64,000 bases of DNA from Halichondria panicea. Its lineage: Eukaryota > Porifera > Demospongiae > Suberitida > Halichondriidae. The stretch spans positions 4,593,047-4,657,046 of the forward strand of contig NC_087388.1 in the NCBI RefSeq assembly GCF_963675165.1, written 5' to 3'. The translations under genes and the position numbers were made by a program. The notes under the pieces are model-generated. The model did no database searches, was not told where the DNA came from, and was given only the letters and a program-made list of their open reading frames with translations. Below, piece by piece: positions 24,789-44,287 of the stretch; positions within the stretch are counted from its first letter, which is position 1, and every line of letters begins with the position of its first letter.

Positions 24789-26060
24789 TCTCCACATTCT
24801 CATAGTTCTCCTGTTCTCTTGTTCTCATGGTCTCCGCGTTCTCTTGGTTCTCCTGTTCTCACGGTTCTCCATGTTCTCTTGTTCTCATGGTTCTCCGCGT
24901 TCTCGTGGTTGTCTTGTTCTCCGAGTTCTCGTGGTTCTCCTGTTCTCACGGTTCTCCATGTTCACATGGTTCTCCTGTTTCCCGCGTTCTCTTGTTCTCA
25001 GGGTTCTCTTGTTCTCATGGTTCTCATAGTTCTTTTGTTCTCCACGTTCTCTATATATGTTCTCATGGTTCTCCTGTTCTTCGTGTTCTCATGGTTCTCC
25101 TGTTTTCCGGGTTCTCCACGTTCTCCGCGTTTTTCTTGTTCTCTGGGTTCTCCTGTTCTCCGCGTTTTCCTGTTCTCTGTGTTCTCATGGTTCTCCTCGT
25201 TCTCACGGTTCTCTGTGTTCTCATGGTTCTCCTCCTGTTCTTCGCGTTCTCATGGTTCTCCGGGTTCTCCACATTCTCTCATTCTCCGCGTTTTCACAGT
25301 TTTCTTGTTCTCTGGGTTCTCCTCGTTCTTTACGTTCTCAGATAGCCATTAGAATGTGAGAACAGGAGAACAAGAGAACGCGGAGAACGTGGAGAACCAG
25401 GAGAAAGCGGAGAATCCTAAGAACAGGAAAACCATGAGAACGCGGAGAACCATGAGAATGCGGAGAACCATGAGAACACAGAGAACCCTGAGAACAGGAG
25501 AACCGTGAGAACAGGAGAACAGAAGAACCATGAGAACACGGAGAACCATGAGAACGCAGAGAACCATGACTCTGAGAACAAGAGAACCATGAGAATGCGG
25601 AGAACGCAGAGAACCATGCATGAGAACACAGAGAACCCTGAGAACAGGAGAACCGTGGGAACAGAAGAACCATGAGAACACGGAATACCCTGAGAACAGG
25701 AGAACCATGAGAACGTCACAGGAGAACCGTGAGAACGCGGAGAACAGGAGAACCATGAGAACGCGGAGAACCATGAGAACGCAGAGAACAGGAGAACCAT
25801 GAGAACGCAGAGAACAGGAGAACCATGAGAACGCAGAGAACAGGAGAACCATGAGAATGCAGAGAACAGGAGAACATAGAGAACGCAGAGAGCGCGGAGA
25901 ACCATGAGAACGCAGAGAACAGGAGAACCATGAGAACGCAGAGAACAGGAGAACCATGAGAACGCGGAGAACCCAGAGAACAGGAGAACCCAGAGAACAG
26001 GAGAACCATGAGAACCCTGAGAACAGGAGAACCATGAGAACGCGGAGAACAGGAGAACGC
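24789..26060. repeat. Inverted satellite of GAGAACNNN nonamers
   Basis: From about 24,789 to 25,346 the sequence is built of GTTCTC plus three variable bases (read on +). From about 25,353 to 26,060 it is the complement, GAGAAC plus CAT, GCG, GCA, CGG or similar, with frequent 8-base AGAACAGG units. The switch point is the short unique CAGATAGCCATTAGAATGT. Each arm exceeds 500 bases, so the locus can fold into a very long imperfect hairpin. All open frames here (many S/F/L/V or R/T/E rich) are by-products of the repeat in frames without stops, not genes. Confidence 0.9.
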
Positions 26061-26207
26061 ATTATTATCGCAACATAGTATACAGTAATATTATATGCAT
26101 AGTCAGCATATTTCGTGACATTTACACAAAGCAATAACCAATAATCTACAACCTACCATGCAGACAAAATGTAACAGGCCAGATTCAGTGACAACAACTC
26201 AAGGCAC

Positions 26208-26365
26208 TATCGTACGGTGGGACTGTTTTCAATGGAAGAAGGACTCCTGACCCGTTGTCGTCATCCAGCTGCTGCATGTGGAGGAAGGGCGGAGACTAGA
26301 GAGACCTCTGAGTGAGTCTCTACAGCCTATTATTATATGTCACTGAAATGTGAGTGTATACACTT
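26208..26365 (+). pseudogene. Decayed remnant of an RTK kinase exon (third copy)
   Basis: Blocks TCGTACGGTG, TTTTCAATGGAAGAAGGACTCC, CATCCAGCTGCTG and GGGCGGAGACTAGAGAGACC match in order exon 2722-2864 of RTK copy 1, which encodes [14 protein letters not shown]. The downstream intron start GAAATGTGAGTGTATAC matches too. Internal deletions break the frame. No other kinase exon is seen nearby, so this is an isolated relic on the + strand upstream of RTK copy 2. Confidence 0.75.
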
Positions 26366-26712
26366 TTGAGTTCGTAGCAAGTACTTGCATTGTTATCCTA
26401 GCTCACAAGCAAGCAAGCCCCCTGATATTATTAGCACATGTACAGAGAAGTTAGTTGTTTACAGGCCGGTCCACGATGGATGTTGGAATTAAAAGCAATG
26501 AGTGTTGAATGGAAAATATCAATGACATTGTTTATGCACTCATATCACCACAACAGCAAATTTTATAATGCATGCAAACAAACCTATCAAACGAAAGTAA
26601 CAAACATTCAAGCGTTCAATTCCCTAACATATCATAATTAATTTATGTATCATGTAGTGCATATTGCATGTACTTAACTCTCAAATGTATTCACACATTT
26701 ACAAACACACAG

Positions 26713-29688
26713 AGATACTCACTTGCCCCTCATTAAGTCCCCCAACTAACGGAGCTATCACATTCACTCCTGGTGCTGACAACAGCAACATTGGACTGGG
26801 CTCAGTGGCTACCTACTCTTGTAACCTTGGCTATGTGCTAGTGGGACACACCACCAGAGCGTGTCAAAGCTTATATGGGGGAGCATCGGCAGCTTGGAGT
26901 GTAAATCCACCAGTTTGCCAGGGTAAACACAAAATAGCAGCCAGAATAATAATTATACCAGCAGTACAATTAATGGCTTGCGTACTATAGCAAAAAAGAT
27001 TCGCTAATATACAGCAATTTTATCAATTATGCAGAGGCAGTCTACTGTCCTGTGCTAACGGCCCCTGGTAATGGTAGTGTGACGGTCAGCTCTGGATTCA
27101 ACCCCCTCAGTGTGGGGTCAGTGGCTACATACTCATGTGACCCAGGCTACGCCCTCCTAGGAACCACCACCAGGAATTGTGCGAACCCAGACAGTGACTC
27201 AGTGGGAACATGGACTGGAGCAATGCCGGAATGCGAAGGTAAGGGGGATAGTTACTGATAGGGTATAAAATAATAATTTGCATATCTGAATAATTATAAT
27301 CACGGTATAACGTGATACAGTCATTCTTTGCGCTGAGTTGTCGGTTCCTGACAACGGCACCCTTGTGATTAGTTCTACTCTGCTTGGTGTGGGTACTACT
27401 GCCAGCTACACCTGTAACCAAGGTCATGTTCTGGTTGGTGATGTCACTAGGACTTGTCAGGACACTAGCGGAGGGACTGCTACTATAGGAACATGGAGCG
27501 AAAGTGACCCAACATGTGAGCTTGATATAAAGTGTTACTATAATACCAGTATAGCAAGGTAACAAACAGGTGTATGTAATACACACATTTAATACAGATC
27601 TAGCACAACATAATGTACTTAGCTTGTAACGACAAATTGCCAAATGCCAGCGGGTATGACTATACGCAGGCGCCTAGTGGGAAAATAATAAGTGCATCGT
27701 TTGCTTCATTGCCCCCATGCACTTGAGCCTTGGGGGGTGCCCAACCCACATTCGTTATATATATTCACATGGGCTAGTATGACCCCGCTTCCCGCTCAGC
27801 AACGAATTACATATCCACTAATTAATTATGTATGTATGCAGGTGCTGTACCTAACAGAGCTATGATAGATTGTCAAGATACAGCTTGCCGATATGAACAG
27901 CTGGTGTGCCCAGAACAAGATAACTGCACCGTAGATTGCTATGACTCAAGATCGTACGCTTGCTTCCAGACTGACGTGTATTGTCCGAGTGGGAGAGGAG
28001 ATTGTACGCTCAACTGTGACGACTCTTACGCCTGTCTACAAGCTAACACAACATGCCCTCAGGGAGACTGCATTGTGAACTGCCTGAACGACTACACCTG
28101 TTTGAGCTCAGCTTTTGAATGCTCTGGAGACAACTGCATCTTCAACTGTCAGAGACAAGAGTCGTGTTCTAATTCAATCATGGAATGTGCAAGTGAAAAT
28201 TGCACAATGAATTGTGTTGGGAGCCGATCTTGTATTGGACTAGTAACTACAGAATGCTCAAGAGATAACTGTCTCTACAATTGTGCTGGGAGTAGTTCTT
28301 GTAATACCTTAACTACTGAATGCTCGGGAGATAACTGCCTCTACAATTGTGCTGGGAGCAGTTCTTGTACCAGCTTGACTACAGAATGCTCAGGAGATAA
28401 CTGCCTCTACAATTGTGCTGGGGGAGGTTCTTGTAATAGCTTAACTACAGAATGCTCAGGAGATAACTGCCTCTACAATTGTGCTGGGAGCAGTTCTTGT
28501 ACTAGCTTGACTACAGAATGCTCAGGAGATAATTGCCTAGTAGACTGCCTGTCTTACTCATGCCAACGCTCAAACATTCAATGCACGAGTGGTAACTGTA
28601 CGGTAAATGGCAGAGGTTACTATTCTCTTCGATACTCAACAGTTTCTTGCCCACCAGATGGACTGTGTGTTGTCAACTGTACGGATCGATACGCTTGTCA
28701 AAACTCCCAGCTCACATGTCCCAGTGGAGGAAACTGTGTTTTTAATTTCCATGGGGACCGTTATTCTTCTGATTATCGTTATGATGATTATATTGGAAGG
28801 TACACAACTATTTCATGCCAAGATAACAGTACCTGCAGTATCTACTGTAGTGGCCGAAACGCAAACAATGACCACCAATGCTCCAGCTCTCGCATCACCT
28901 GCTCAGAGAGTGGGGACTGTAGTGTAGAGTGCAGTGGGTACTACTCTTGCCAGTCTTCAACCATTGTCTGTGGTCGTGACAGAGAGTGCTTGAGTTGCAG
29001 CGGCTCGTCCTCTTGCTTCCGTGCAACCATCACACTTCCTAACATTGATAGAGCAAACTTAAATTGCACTGGATCGTCCTCATGCCGGATAGCAAGAATC
29101 ACCTGTCCAATTAACAATGAATGTGCAATAAATTGTAGCAGCTCGTCTTCTTGCTACGGTGCAACCATTACACTTCCTATCACTGAGACAGGCAGTTTAA
29201 GTTGCACTGGATCTTTCTCATGCAGGAGTGCAAGAATAACGTGCCCAAATAATAACACCTGTACGATCAATTGTGACGGCCAGTCTTCTTGCAGTAGTGC
29301 AACCATCACACTTCCCAACACTGGCACAGGAACTTTAAGTTGTACTGGCCAGTCTTCTTGCAGCAGTGCAACTATCACACTTCCCAATATTGATACAGCC
29401 AGCTTAAATTGCACTAGTGGAAGCACATGCCAGAATTCAAGAATCACCTGCCCAAACAACAACAATTGTACAATACATTGTGACGGCCTGTACTCTTGTA
29501 ACAATGCCGGAGTGACCTGTCCCACTGGAGACCACAGCTGCAACATCCTCTGCACTGACCCACTGTCCTGTCAAGGCTTGAGTATCACCAACACACACAA
29601 CGTCTACCTACAATGCTGCGGTGGTCTGTCCTGTGCCGGAACTACTGTCACCCCATCCTCAACAGAGTGTCCATACATACACAACTGA
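26713..29688 (+). CDS. Secreted sushi-domain protein with long cysteine-repeat region
   Basis: Exons: 26713-26922, 27035-27238, 27321-27515, 27842-29688 (stop 29686-29688); phases fit at each join. The first three exons each encode one complement-control (sushi/CCP) module, with NGxxxxxP-type starts, YSCxxGYxLxG cores and W..xPxC ends. The last exon encodes about 615 residues of short cysteine repeats, pattern roughly C-P-x(4,6)-C-x-hydrophobic-x-C-x(3,5)-S-C, many carrying N-x-S/T sites. It lacks a terminal membrane span and ends ECPYIHN, so it looks extracellular and soluble. Function unknown; sushi modules usually mediate protein binding. The true first exon and signal peptide are not identified. 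A frame open upstream to ATG 26664 lacks a signal peptide. Converges on the ATP6AP1 paralogue at 30423. Confidence 0.8.
28247..28530 (+). repeat. 66-bp in-frame tandem repeats inside the cysteine-rich exon
   Basis: Four to five near-identical 22-codon units, each reading about ECSGDNCLYNCAGSSSCTSL plus TT, follow one another at the DNA level, differing by a few bases. Flanking units of the same exon are much more diverged, so this block has recently expanded by unequal exchange or slippage. Confidence 0.85.
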
Positions 29689-30422
29689 TTTAAGAAAGCA
29701 TCGATTAAATAGAACTTCTTTATAGTACTGCATTAGTGGAACGAATATTAGAACTATAAGATGAACATGTTTATTACTGTCAGATAAATATGTCATGTCT
29801 TCAAGTTAGTTTTGTTACCCTGTTAGATATTTATATATTAGTTTGATTAGTGGTGTTTTTGTTTATTGCCCTGTGTTTAGCCGCTTTTAACAAACAGTAC
29901 TCCGGTCATAATCTGTTGTTTGATGATATAAGAGAAATCATATCTCTACTATTTTGCTGTTTATAATTAATTAGTGGTAATTACAGAGATCGCTGAGGTA
30001 CAGGAACGATTCGAGGTGAATACACTTGTGCAACAATTGGCCTGTAAACAGTAATAAATTATAGTTAAGTACACCCTATAACAATATCTTTGCATGCATA
30101 GGTATACCATATTCCAGTACGCTGTTATATCTTGTGTGATCATGCTGAGAATTAATGTTGGACTTATTTGAGTGCATGAACTTGGACCCATTTTCGAGTT
30201 AGGTACAAAAGCATCATATATGCATGCAAATTAATGCACAAACATAACTACAAACAAGAAATTTTGAAGGCTCCAAAAAACCTGTTAATGGAGGCAAAAG
30301 CATAGAATGCAGTTTTGTTGAAACTCATAATAAATTATTACGAACAAATGTTCACCTATAGAAAATACACTAATCAAATCTACTATATAATTGTATCTCA
30401 TCTCTAGCAACATAGTTAGTCA

Positions 30423-33400
30423 CTAATGAAGGTTCTCCACCGAGACAGTTGGGGATCTCGGATCATCAAACGTGTCGAGACTCTGTAAACTAAATGCAGC
30501 CACATAGGACACGTACAGAAGTAACAAAAGGACGAGAACCGAGATCACACCCATCATGGAGGGCATGTCAATGTACCCCTGACACTGGTAGGCGGAACCA
30601 AACACAAACTGGTTGTCTTCATTCAATTTCACCCGTGAAAATGCTTGGACCTGCATGTGTGTGTGTGTGTGTGTGTGTGTGCGTACAGAGGCAGTACATC
30701 ATCGGGGAGAACATCCATGCATATGCTTAGTATAATTAATTATTATAGCAGCACTTAATAATTAGGCATACGATTTGCTATAGCTATATATCATAATCTA
30801 TATACATGTAAAATTCCTTAACTTCGTGCATTATAGTTTCAAAACCCAGTATTGCTACATGCACCCACATGTATTCCACCCAGCTGATAACTGTCGTTGC
30901 TCTCGGCAGTAGAAGCTGACACAAAAGTATTCAGCGAACAATTCCCACAAGAGTAAGAGGCCGACTGAGGAATCGAAAATTTTGTGAAGATGTTTTTATC
31001 AGGTCGGTTTCGTCGATACTCCGTTACTTCGTGAGGTTTGTCTCCAGCATGGAGTTTCATGGTCCAGAAACCACAGCCGACTCCGTTGTTCTCACTGCCC
31101 TTCTGGTTACAGGTACCATTCTCAAATGTAAAGCTGCATAGACAAGTTTTATAAATTCTTAGTTAATAATTATAGTCATTATGCCTCGGTGCGCATGCGC
31201 AAGCGAGGCATACGGTATAGTGTGTTTGTGTGTGTGTGTCTATAGACTGCTACAGCTGCTCAAGGATAATAAAGTGCAAGTAAGAGTTTCTATAGGCTTC
31301 TAGTTATGTTTTCTTGGATTTTAATTCGTGGATATGCAAAATAATGCTTCGTTCTCAAGTTTTGCTTACTTGGAATGCCATTGCAGCCTTTTCAGAAGAG
31401 CACGTAGCCAAACTTGTTTACCGAGTGTTGCTACTCTACTTAGTAGTTAGCTCTGCACTAGAACGCTAGCTATTGGTAGCTGCAAGACTAGAGTGAGAAG
31501 AGAGCTGCAAGGCTCTGCTGATGGCGGCAGCCATTAATTTTAGACTTGAACTTTTGGCATCGATCGTTTTTAACAACAATCATGGTCGATCAATACCCAC
31601 TCTTTGAGTTTGCACGCAGTAAAATTGAAAAAATGTTCATCATGTGTATAAAATTAAGCTATTAGTATAGCTTTATGTTATGTAGCTTTGGCATCTTCAC
31701 CGAGACATCAGCACCTGCGGTGCTTTCATTTAGTTCCTAAAATTATAAGTGACTCTGATATGATCCTATCATCACCCCCCCCTTACTATACAAGTATTAT
31801 ATGATGTAGTGCATAATAGAGATCTAACTCGCTTTCTGTAACTGCTACTCAGTATGGTTCTTTCTTGAATTACTAGACATGATTCATAAAGTGCTCAATT
31901 TACTTCTATATATAATTAAGTGATATTACAGACAACTCACACTAGAGACTTGCGGATTGGCTTTTCCCCATCAGCGCTGGCGTTACCCTCTACTCGGAAC
32001 ATAATGAAGGCAAACGTTGTGTTGGTCTGGAATCCCTCAGGCAAACTGTCAGTGCTGTTGCAAGACCTGTACGGTGGATGTGTGTATTGTGGAATGGAAG
32101 GGTGATGATTATGGTTATAGGTACATGTACAATGTGGTTAAGACAAAAATGTCTAGGTACCTATTGGATGAGGCCAACTGTACATGTACACTGTTAAAAA
32201 TGGGACACGCTAAGTGTCACCCCCATTTTTAAACAGTGTATAGCAGCGATGAGTGGCCATAATAATTATCGATAGTTCTTTCAGATCACTATTTTTCAAA
32301 CCATATGGAGTAACTTGAGATAAAATTAATCTTAGTCTAAATTTTGTGACCTAAGCTGGAATATAGAACTCTCAAGCCGTGGCCTAAACAAAGTTGTACC
32401 ACAAGTGTATTAGTAAATTTGTAGACTAAGAGCATCAACGTACTGTAATAAACAGAGACAGTTAGACCACACAAACTCAATTATTACTTTCTCATTCACT
32501 TCTTGCTACAGACTGGATGCGGGTGGGCGGTCAATATTCATTATTGCCTTCCACATAATTATATGGATGACTTCATTGATATAATTATTATAAGATCAGC
32601 AATATGAACGTGTAAGCGGTGACATCCAGTGGGAGCGGGCGTGGACGAGAAACTAACAATTTGAGGTTTGTGTGAATATTGACACCAATGATTATCAATG
32701 TATACTATTGCTTAATCATGTATACGCATGCTCACTAACAACCTATCTACTCTCCCCTCCCCCTCACACTCACCCTCTCTCATACATGATTCCATTCTCC
32801 CCATTTCCGAGTAGGATGGTGGTGTTCTCAGTGACATAGAGTATGTTGCGACTGGTGAAGCAGAACACAATACAGCTGGTGTAGTTGTACTCGTCCTTTA
32901 CTTCATAGCACAGCGGTGAGCCTGTGTTTTGCGTGTACTTAGTGTATTGTTGTGCAGTGGACCGTTTCTGAGGGTGTCTTTTGGTAGAAGAGTGGTCACT
33001 AGTGTAGAAGATTGCGTATTTAACAGAGGAGTGGTCCAATAGAGCTTTCACTTCAGCTAGGAGCATATCTGCATTAAGTAAACTCTTTAAAGTTGACTTT
33101 AAAATAAGAATTATTCCTTCACAGGCCAATGGAGAGGTTGACTAGCTTAGCGACTTTATAAGTAAGAAAGTAAGATTATTATACAGTTATAGTGGACATA
33201 TTTGATTGACTCACCATGTGCTCTGAATGTATCCTCATCATTCCCTCCGGACAGTTCTACCACCACAAGGTGTGGGCCATCACCTTCCAACTTTGATATC
33301 TGAGACACATCTAAAGCAGAAACAGAGAAAACAATTCACTTTAAAAGTTGTAAATCCACAGGTTGCATGCAATGTATGTGCATGTGTTTTCAATGAATGA

Positions 33401-35409
33401 TGTGGTAGCTAAATCTCAAGATGGCAAAATCATTACCTATCAGTACTTTGTTTGGTGTTTTTACCTTCGCCTTTGACAGTGATTGGTGTGGTATCCATGG
33501 CAAAGCTGAGAGACGAGGTGAGCTCAGAGGCTGGCTCTCCACTGACCCCAGCAGAGAAGGAGGAGACAGATGACGACAAGAAGTCCTGCATAGTGTGTTA
33601 GAAACTTACAACAAATTTGCAACAGAAAAGGAATACAAAATGCATATAGGCCAATAAAATACAATGGAGCTGCGAAAAAATAACATCAATACTTGCCAAT
33701 CGTGAGATGCTGCATCTACACCAATGTCACTGTCTCACCTGGAGATTTGAGAGAGCAGCATTCTTTTCTCCGTACACTCCACCATACTTGGCTATGTCAT
33801 CAAAGCTTAACTGTATAATAAACAGAAAAGGAACAATATAGGAACAGTATTGTAGGTATTTAATTGGTTGCACCATGTGATCATGTAAAGATGCTCAGGC
33901 CATTGCTGTGAACATAATACAAATGGGTTTCATATTGTCTGCATGTCTTCACAAAGCATTCAACCTTTTTCGTATATGCCCTCTAAAAGTACAGTGGAAC
34001 CTCCATAAAATGGACACCATTGGGGAAAAGAGGTGGTCTTCCTCGGGAGGTTTCAATTGCCAGCTATGTATGCTCTCTGAGTCATTTCTTGCTGCAAATG
34101 ATTCCTGGGGCTTTGCTAACTGCTTCTTTAGCTCATAAAGCTTTGAAAAGGCTGTAGGGACAAGCTATACAGCTAAGTTTTTTCACGATTGTGCAAAATA
34201 CAGTGGAACCTCCCCATTAACGACCACCTCCAAAGAGCAACCACACGCTATATAACGGCCAAGAGCTCAGGTCCGGATTGAAACTACAATGACTTCAATG
34301 TAAAGCAACCTCTCAGGAGCGACCACCTCTCTACTCCGTATAACGAGCAGCTTTCTAGTCCCCACTAGCTTTAGCAATGGAAAATAACCTCCCAGAACGG
34401 ACAGCCACACCCAGAATTAGCAGAAAATTATTCCTGAGATAGCATTATTTTGCACAATCGTGAAAACCTGGCTGTAGCTTGTCTCTACAGCCTTTTCAAA
34501 GCTTGTATGAGCTAAAGAAGCAGTTAGCAAAGCCCCAAGATTCATTTGCAGCAAGAAATGACTCAGAGAGAATGCATAGCTGGCAATCGAAATCTCCCAA
34601 GGAAGACCACCTCTATAACGGCCAAAAGGCTGTTCCCCAATGGTGTCCGTTTTATGGAGGTTCCACTGTAATGCTCTCTGTGAGGGGACTAGAAAACTGC
34701 TTGTTATACCGAGTAGAGAGGTGGTCGCTCCTGATAGGTTGCTTTACATTGATAGTTTCAATCCGGACCTGAGAATTAATTTTTTTTAAGCATGTGGTTG
34801 CTCCTTGGGAGGTGGTTGTTAATCGTTCCACTGTACACTGTAAAACCGTTATAGAACCAACCAGTATACTATGTATGGCACCAATTTTAACCTACCTTTT
34901 CTGCCTTCATCACTATGGCAATACTGAACTCTTGGATATCCACCTGAGTGAGGACTGTGTCCACATCGCCATGGGAGATTGGGGTAGAGGGCAGGGAAGG
35001 ACTGCAGGGAAAAAGCTTGCAATTAACACTATTTTCTAACACTGAATAAGGCAGACATGAAGGAAAAATCTTCTAACTATAGCCAAAGATTGTAGTAGTC
35101 TGACACCCGCCATAGCAGACAACCATGCATATACAGACTTATGTAAAGCATGCAGTGTGAGACAAAACAATTCGCCCCCAGAAACGGTGGCATTCTGCTA
35201 CGTTATCACGCAAAAGAAGAGTGTATATAATTATATAGCTATAGCTATAGAGATCATTGTGTGAGTTAGTTTGACTATAGTTATACGGTCTATGCAACTT
35301 TAATATAGACTCACCAGTTGGACAAGGCCAGTAGTGGTACAAGGCTCTCCCTGCAGCAGCAAGACGCTGTTAGTGTTAGCACTAGAATGGATACAACAGT
35401 ACTCTTCAT
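30423..35409 (-). CDS. ATP6AP1: V-ATPase accessory subunit S1 (Ac45) paralogue B
   Basis: Exons in transcript order: 35409-35315, 35001-34896, 33810-33739, 33585-33465, 33310-33215, 33068-32774, 32066-31941, 31133-30869, 30650-30423 (TAG); 1,404 bases, 467 residues, all phases fit. The N terminus is a signal peptide (MKSTVVSILVLTLTAS) followed by SLVPLLALSNW. A luminal domain includes LSFDDIAKYGGVYGEKNAAL, matching the DFTAYGGVFGNK region known from Ac45. A membrane span lies at ~426-448, with the short cytosolic tail SLDTFDDPRSPTVS resembling the family tail DRFDD-x-G. Ac45 assists V-ATPase assembly and targeting in secretory and endolysosomal membranes. Exon 31133-30869 fuses what are three exons in paralogue A. 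Tandem with A, 549 bases downstream of its stop. Confidence 0.88.
31177..31500 (+). repeat. Dispersed repeat starting GCCTCG...CGAGGC, related to 46,963-47,310
   Basis: The start carries inverted GCCTCGGTGCGCATGCGCAA / GCGAGGCATA. Blocks such as TTCTATAGGCTTCTAG, TTCTTGGATTTTAATTC, the GCACTAGAACGCTAGCT segment and a GTGTGTGT stretch recur in the same order at 46,963-47,310. Intronic in ATP6AP1 paralogue B. No conserved coding frame. Confidence 0.6.
32190..32240. repeat. Small hairpin
   Basis: ACACTGTTAAAAATGGG pairs with CCCATTTTTAAACAGTGT, with an inner GACACGCTAAGTGTC stem. Together they form a 50-base imperfect palindrome in an intron of ATP6AP1 paralogue B. Probably a collapsed MITE. 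Confidence 0.7.
33992..34833. mobile_element. Two interleaved pogo/Tigger-like foldback elements
   Basis: Element A: left end CAGTGGAACCTCCATAAAAT at 33992, right end complement finishing at 34668. Element B: left end CAGTGGAACCTCCCCATTAA at 34201, right end finishing at 34833. All four ends are flanked by TA, as expected for TA-inserting Tc1/mariner/pogo-type transposons. The order is A-left, B-left, A-right, B-right. Arms share AAAGCTTTGAAAAGGCTGTA-type and CACGATTGTGCAAAAT blocks. Intronic in ATP6AP1 paralogue B. No transposase. Confidence 0.75.
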
Positions 35410-35958
35410 CTTGTGCACGCAATACAATGTAGCCACTGCTATAGCTACCAAAATCCTTCAAGACTGAGGCTGCAGCTATCACTTCTTGTACCTGATGAAT
35501 CCAGTGAATGACTGCATAATAATATGTCACTGACAATGACAATGACATCAATGCAGTGTTTTGAATGGAGCTATTGTAGAGTAACATCATCAGTGGCATT
35601 CTGTGAATTGAACCTCTCTACATTGTTAGCTACAATGATTCTTTTCTTAGTCGACCCTGTTAATTCTTGTTGTGCCCTTAAAGATCGTTTCTATTCTAAA
35701 CGGTCGTCGATCATAATAATAACTTCCTTTATACACATGTGAGTGCACCGCCCATAACCAAAACTGCAGCAGGCCCATGCAGTGGTAGATAGAACACACT
35801 GCTGCTGGCATGTGCCTTCACAATAAACAATTAAACAATTATAATAACTCATGTACGACGAAGCATATCATGTATTCCACACAAATAAAACACAGGCAAC
35901 CTAAAAACATGTATATAATAGCATTGTTTCTAACAACACGCTTCAAACATCTCAAAAC

Positions 35959-44056
<8,098 letters not shown>

Positions 44057-44287
44057 CTTGAATGATCGAGCCTTTGGTACAGAAGTATTAAAGGTTCTAG
44101 GTACGTAAAGAGATGTCTTTCTTGCATCAGCTTGATCACAAGAGAACAGAAATCACATGACTTGAGAACCGGAAGTATAATCAGGAAGTAGATTTTTAAT
44201 TATTAGGTAGGCGTGGCTAATCAGGCGTGGCCTACCTCATTGTTGGATTAGTCACGCCCAGTTAATTACAAAGAGAAGAGTCTTAAA
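44057..44287. promoter_or_regulatory. Shared divergent promoter region of ATP6AP1 and RABEPK
   Basis: 231 bases separate the ATG of ATP6AP1 paralogue A (-) from the ATG of RABEPK (+), so both promoters and 5' leaders must fit here unless untranslated exons lie elsewhere. Visible candidate sites are TCACATGA (44153-44160), an E-box of the MITF/TFE M-box kind; ACCGGAAGT (44168-44176), an ETS-type site; and three GGCGTGGC / CACGCCC boxes (about 44,211-44,260) of the KLF/Sp kind. No TATA box is convincing. Site assignments are by consensus only. Confidence 0.6.

Noticed and set aside
24819..26134. Many open frames of 60-260 codons on both strands (S/F/L/V-rich and R/T/E-rich)
   Set aside because: They arise from a nine-base repeat without stops; composition is fully explained by the satellite and there are no gene signals.
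27125..27643. 172-codon minus-strand frame
   Set aside because: Overlaps two well-supported sushi exons on the other strand and lacks any domain pattern.
29154..29555. 133-codon minus-strand frame
   Set aside because: Antisense shadow of the cysteine-repeat exon; no splice or start context.
34479..34772. 97-codon plus-strand frame
   Set aside because: Lies within the arms of the pogo-like foldback elements.
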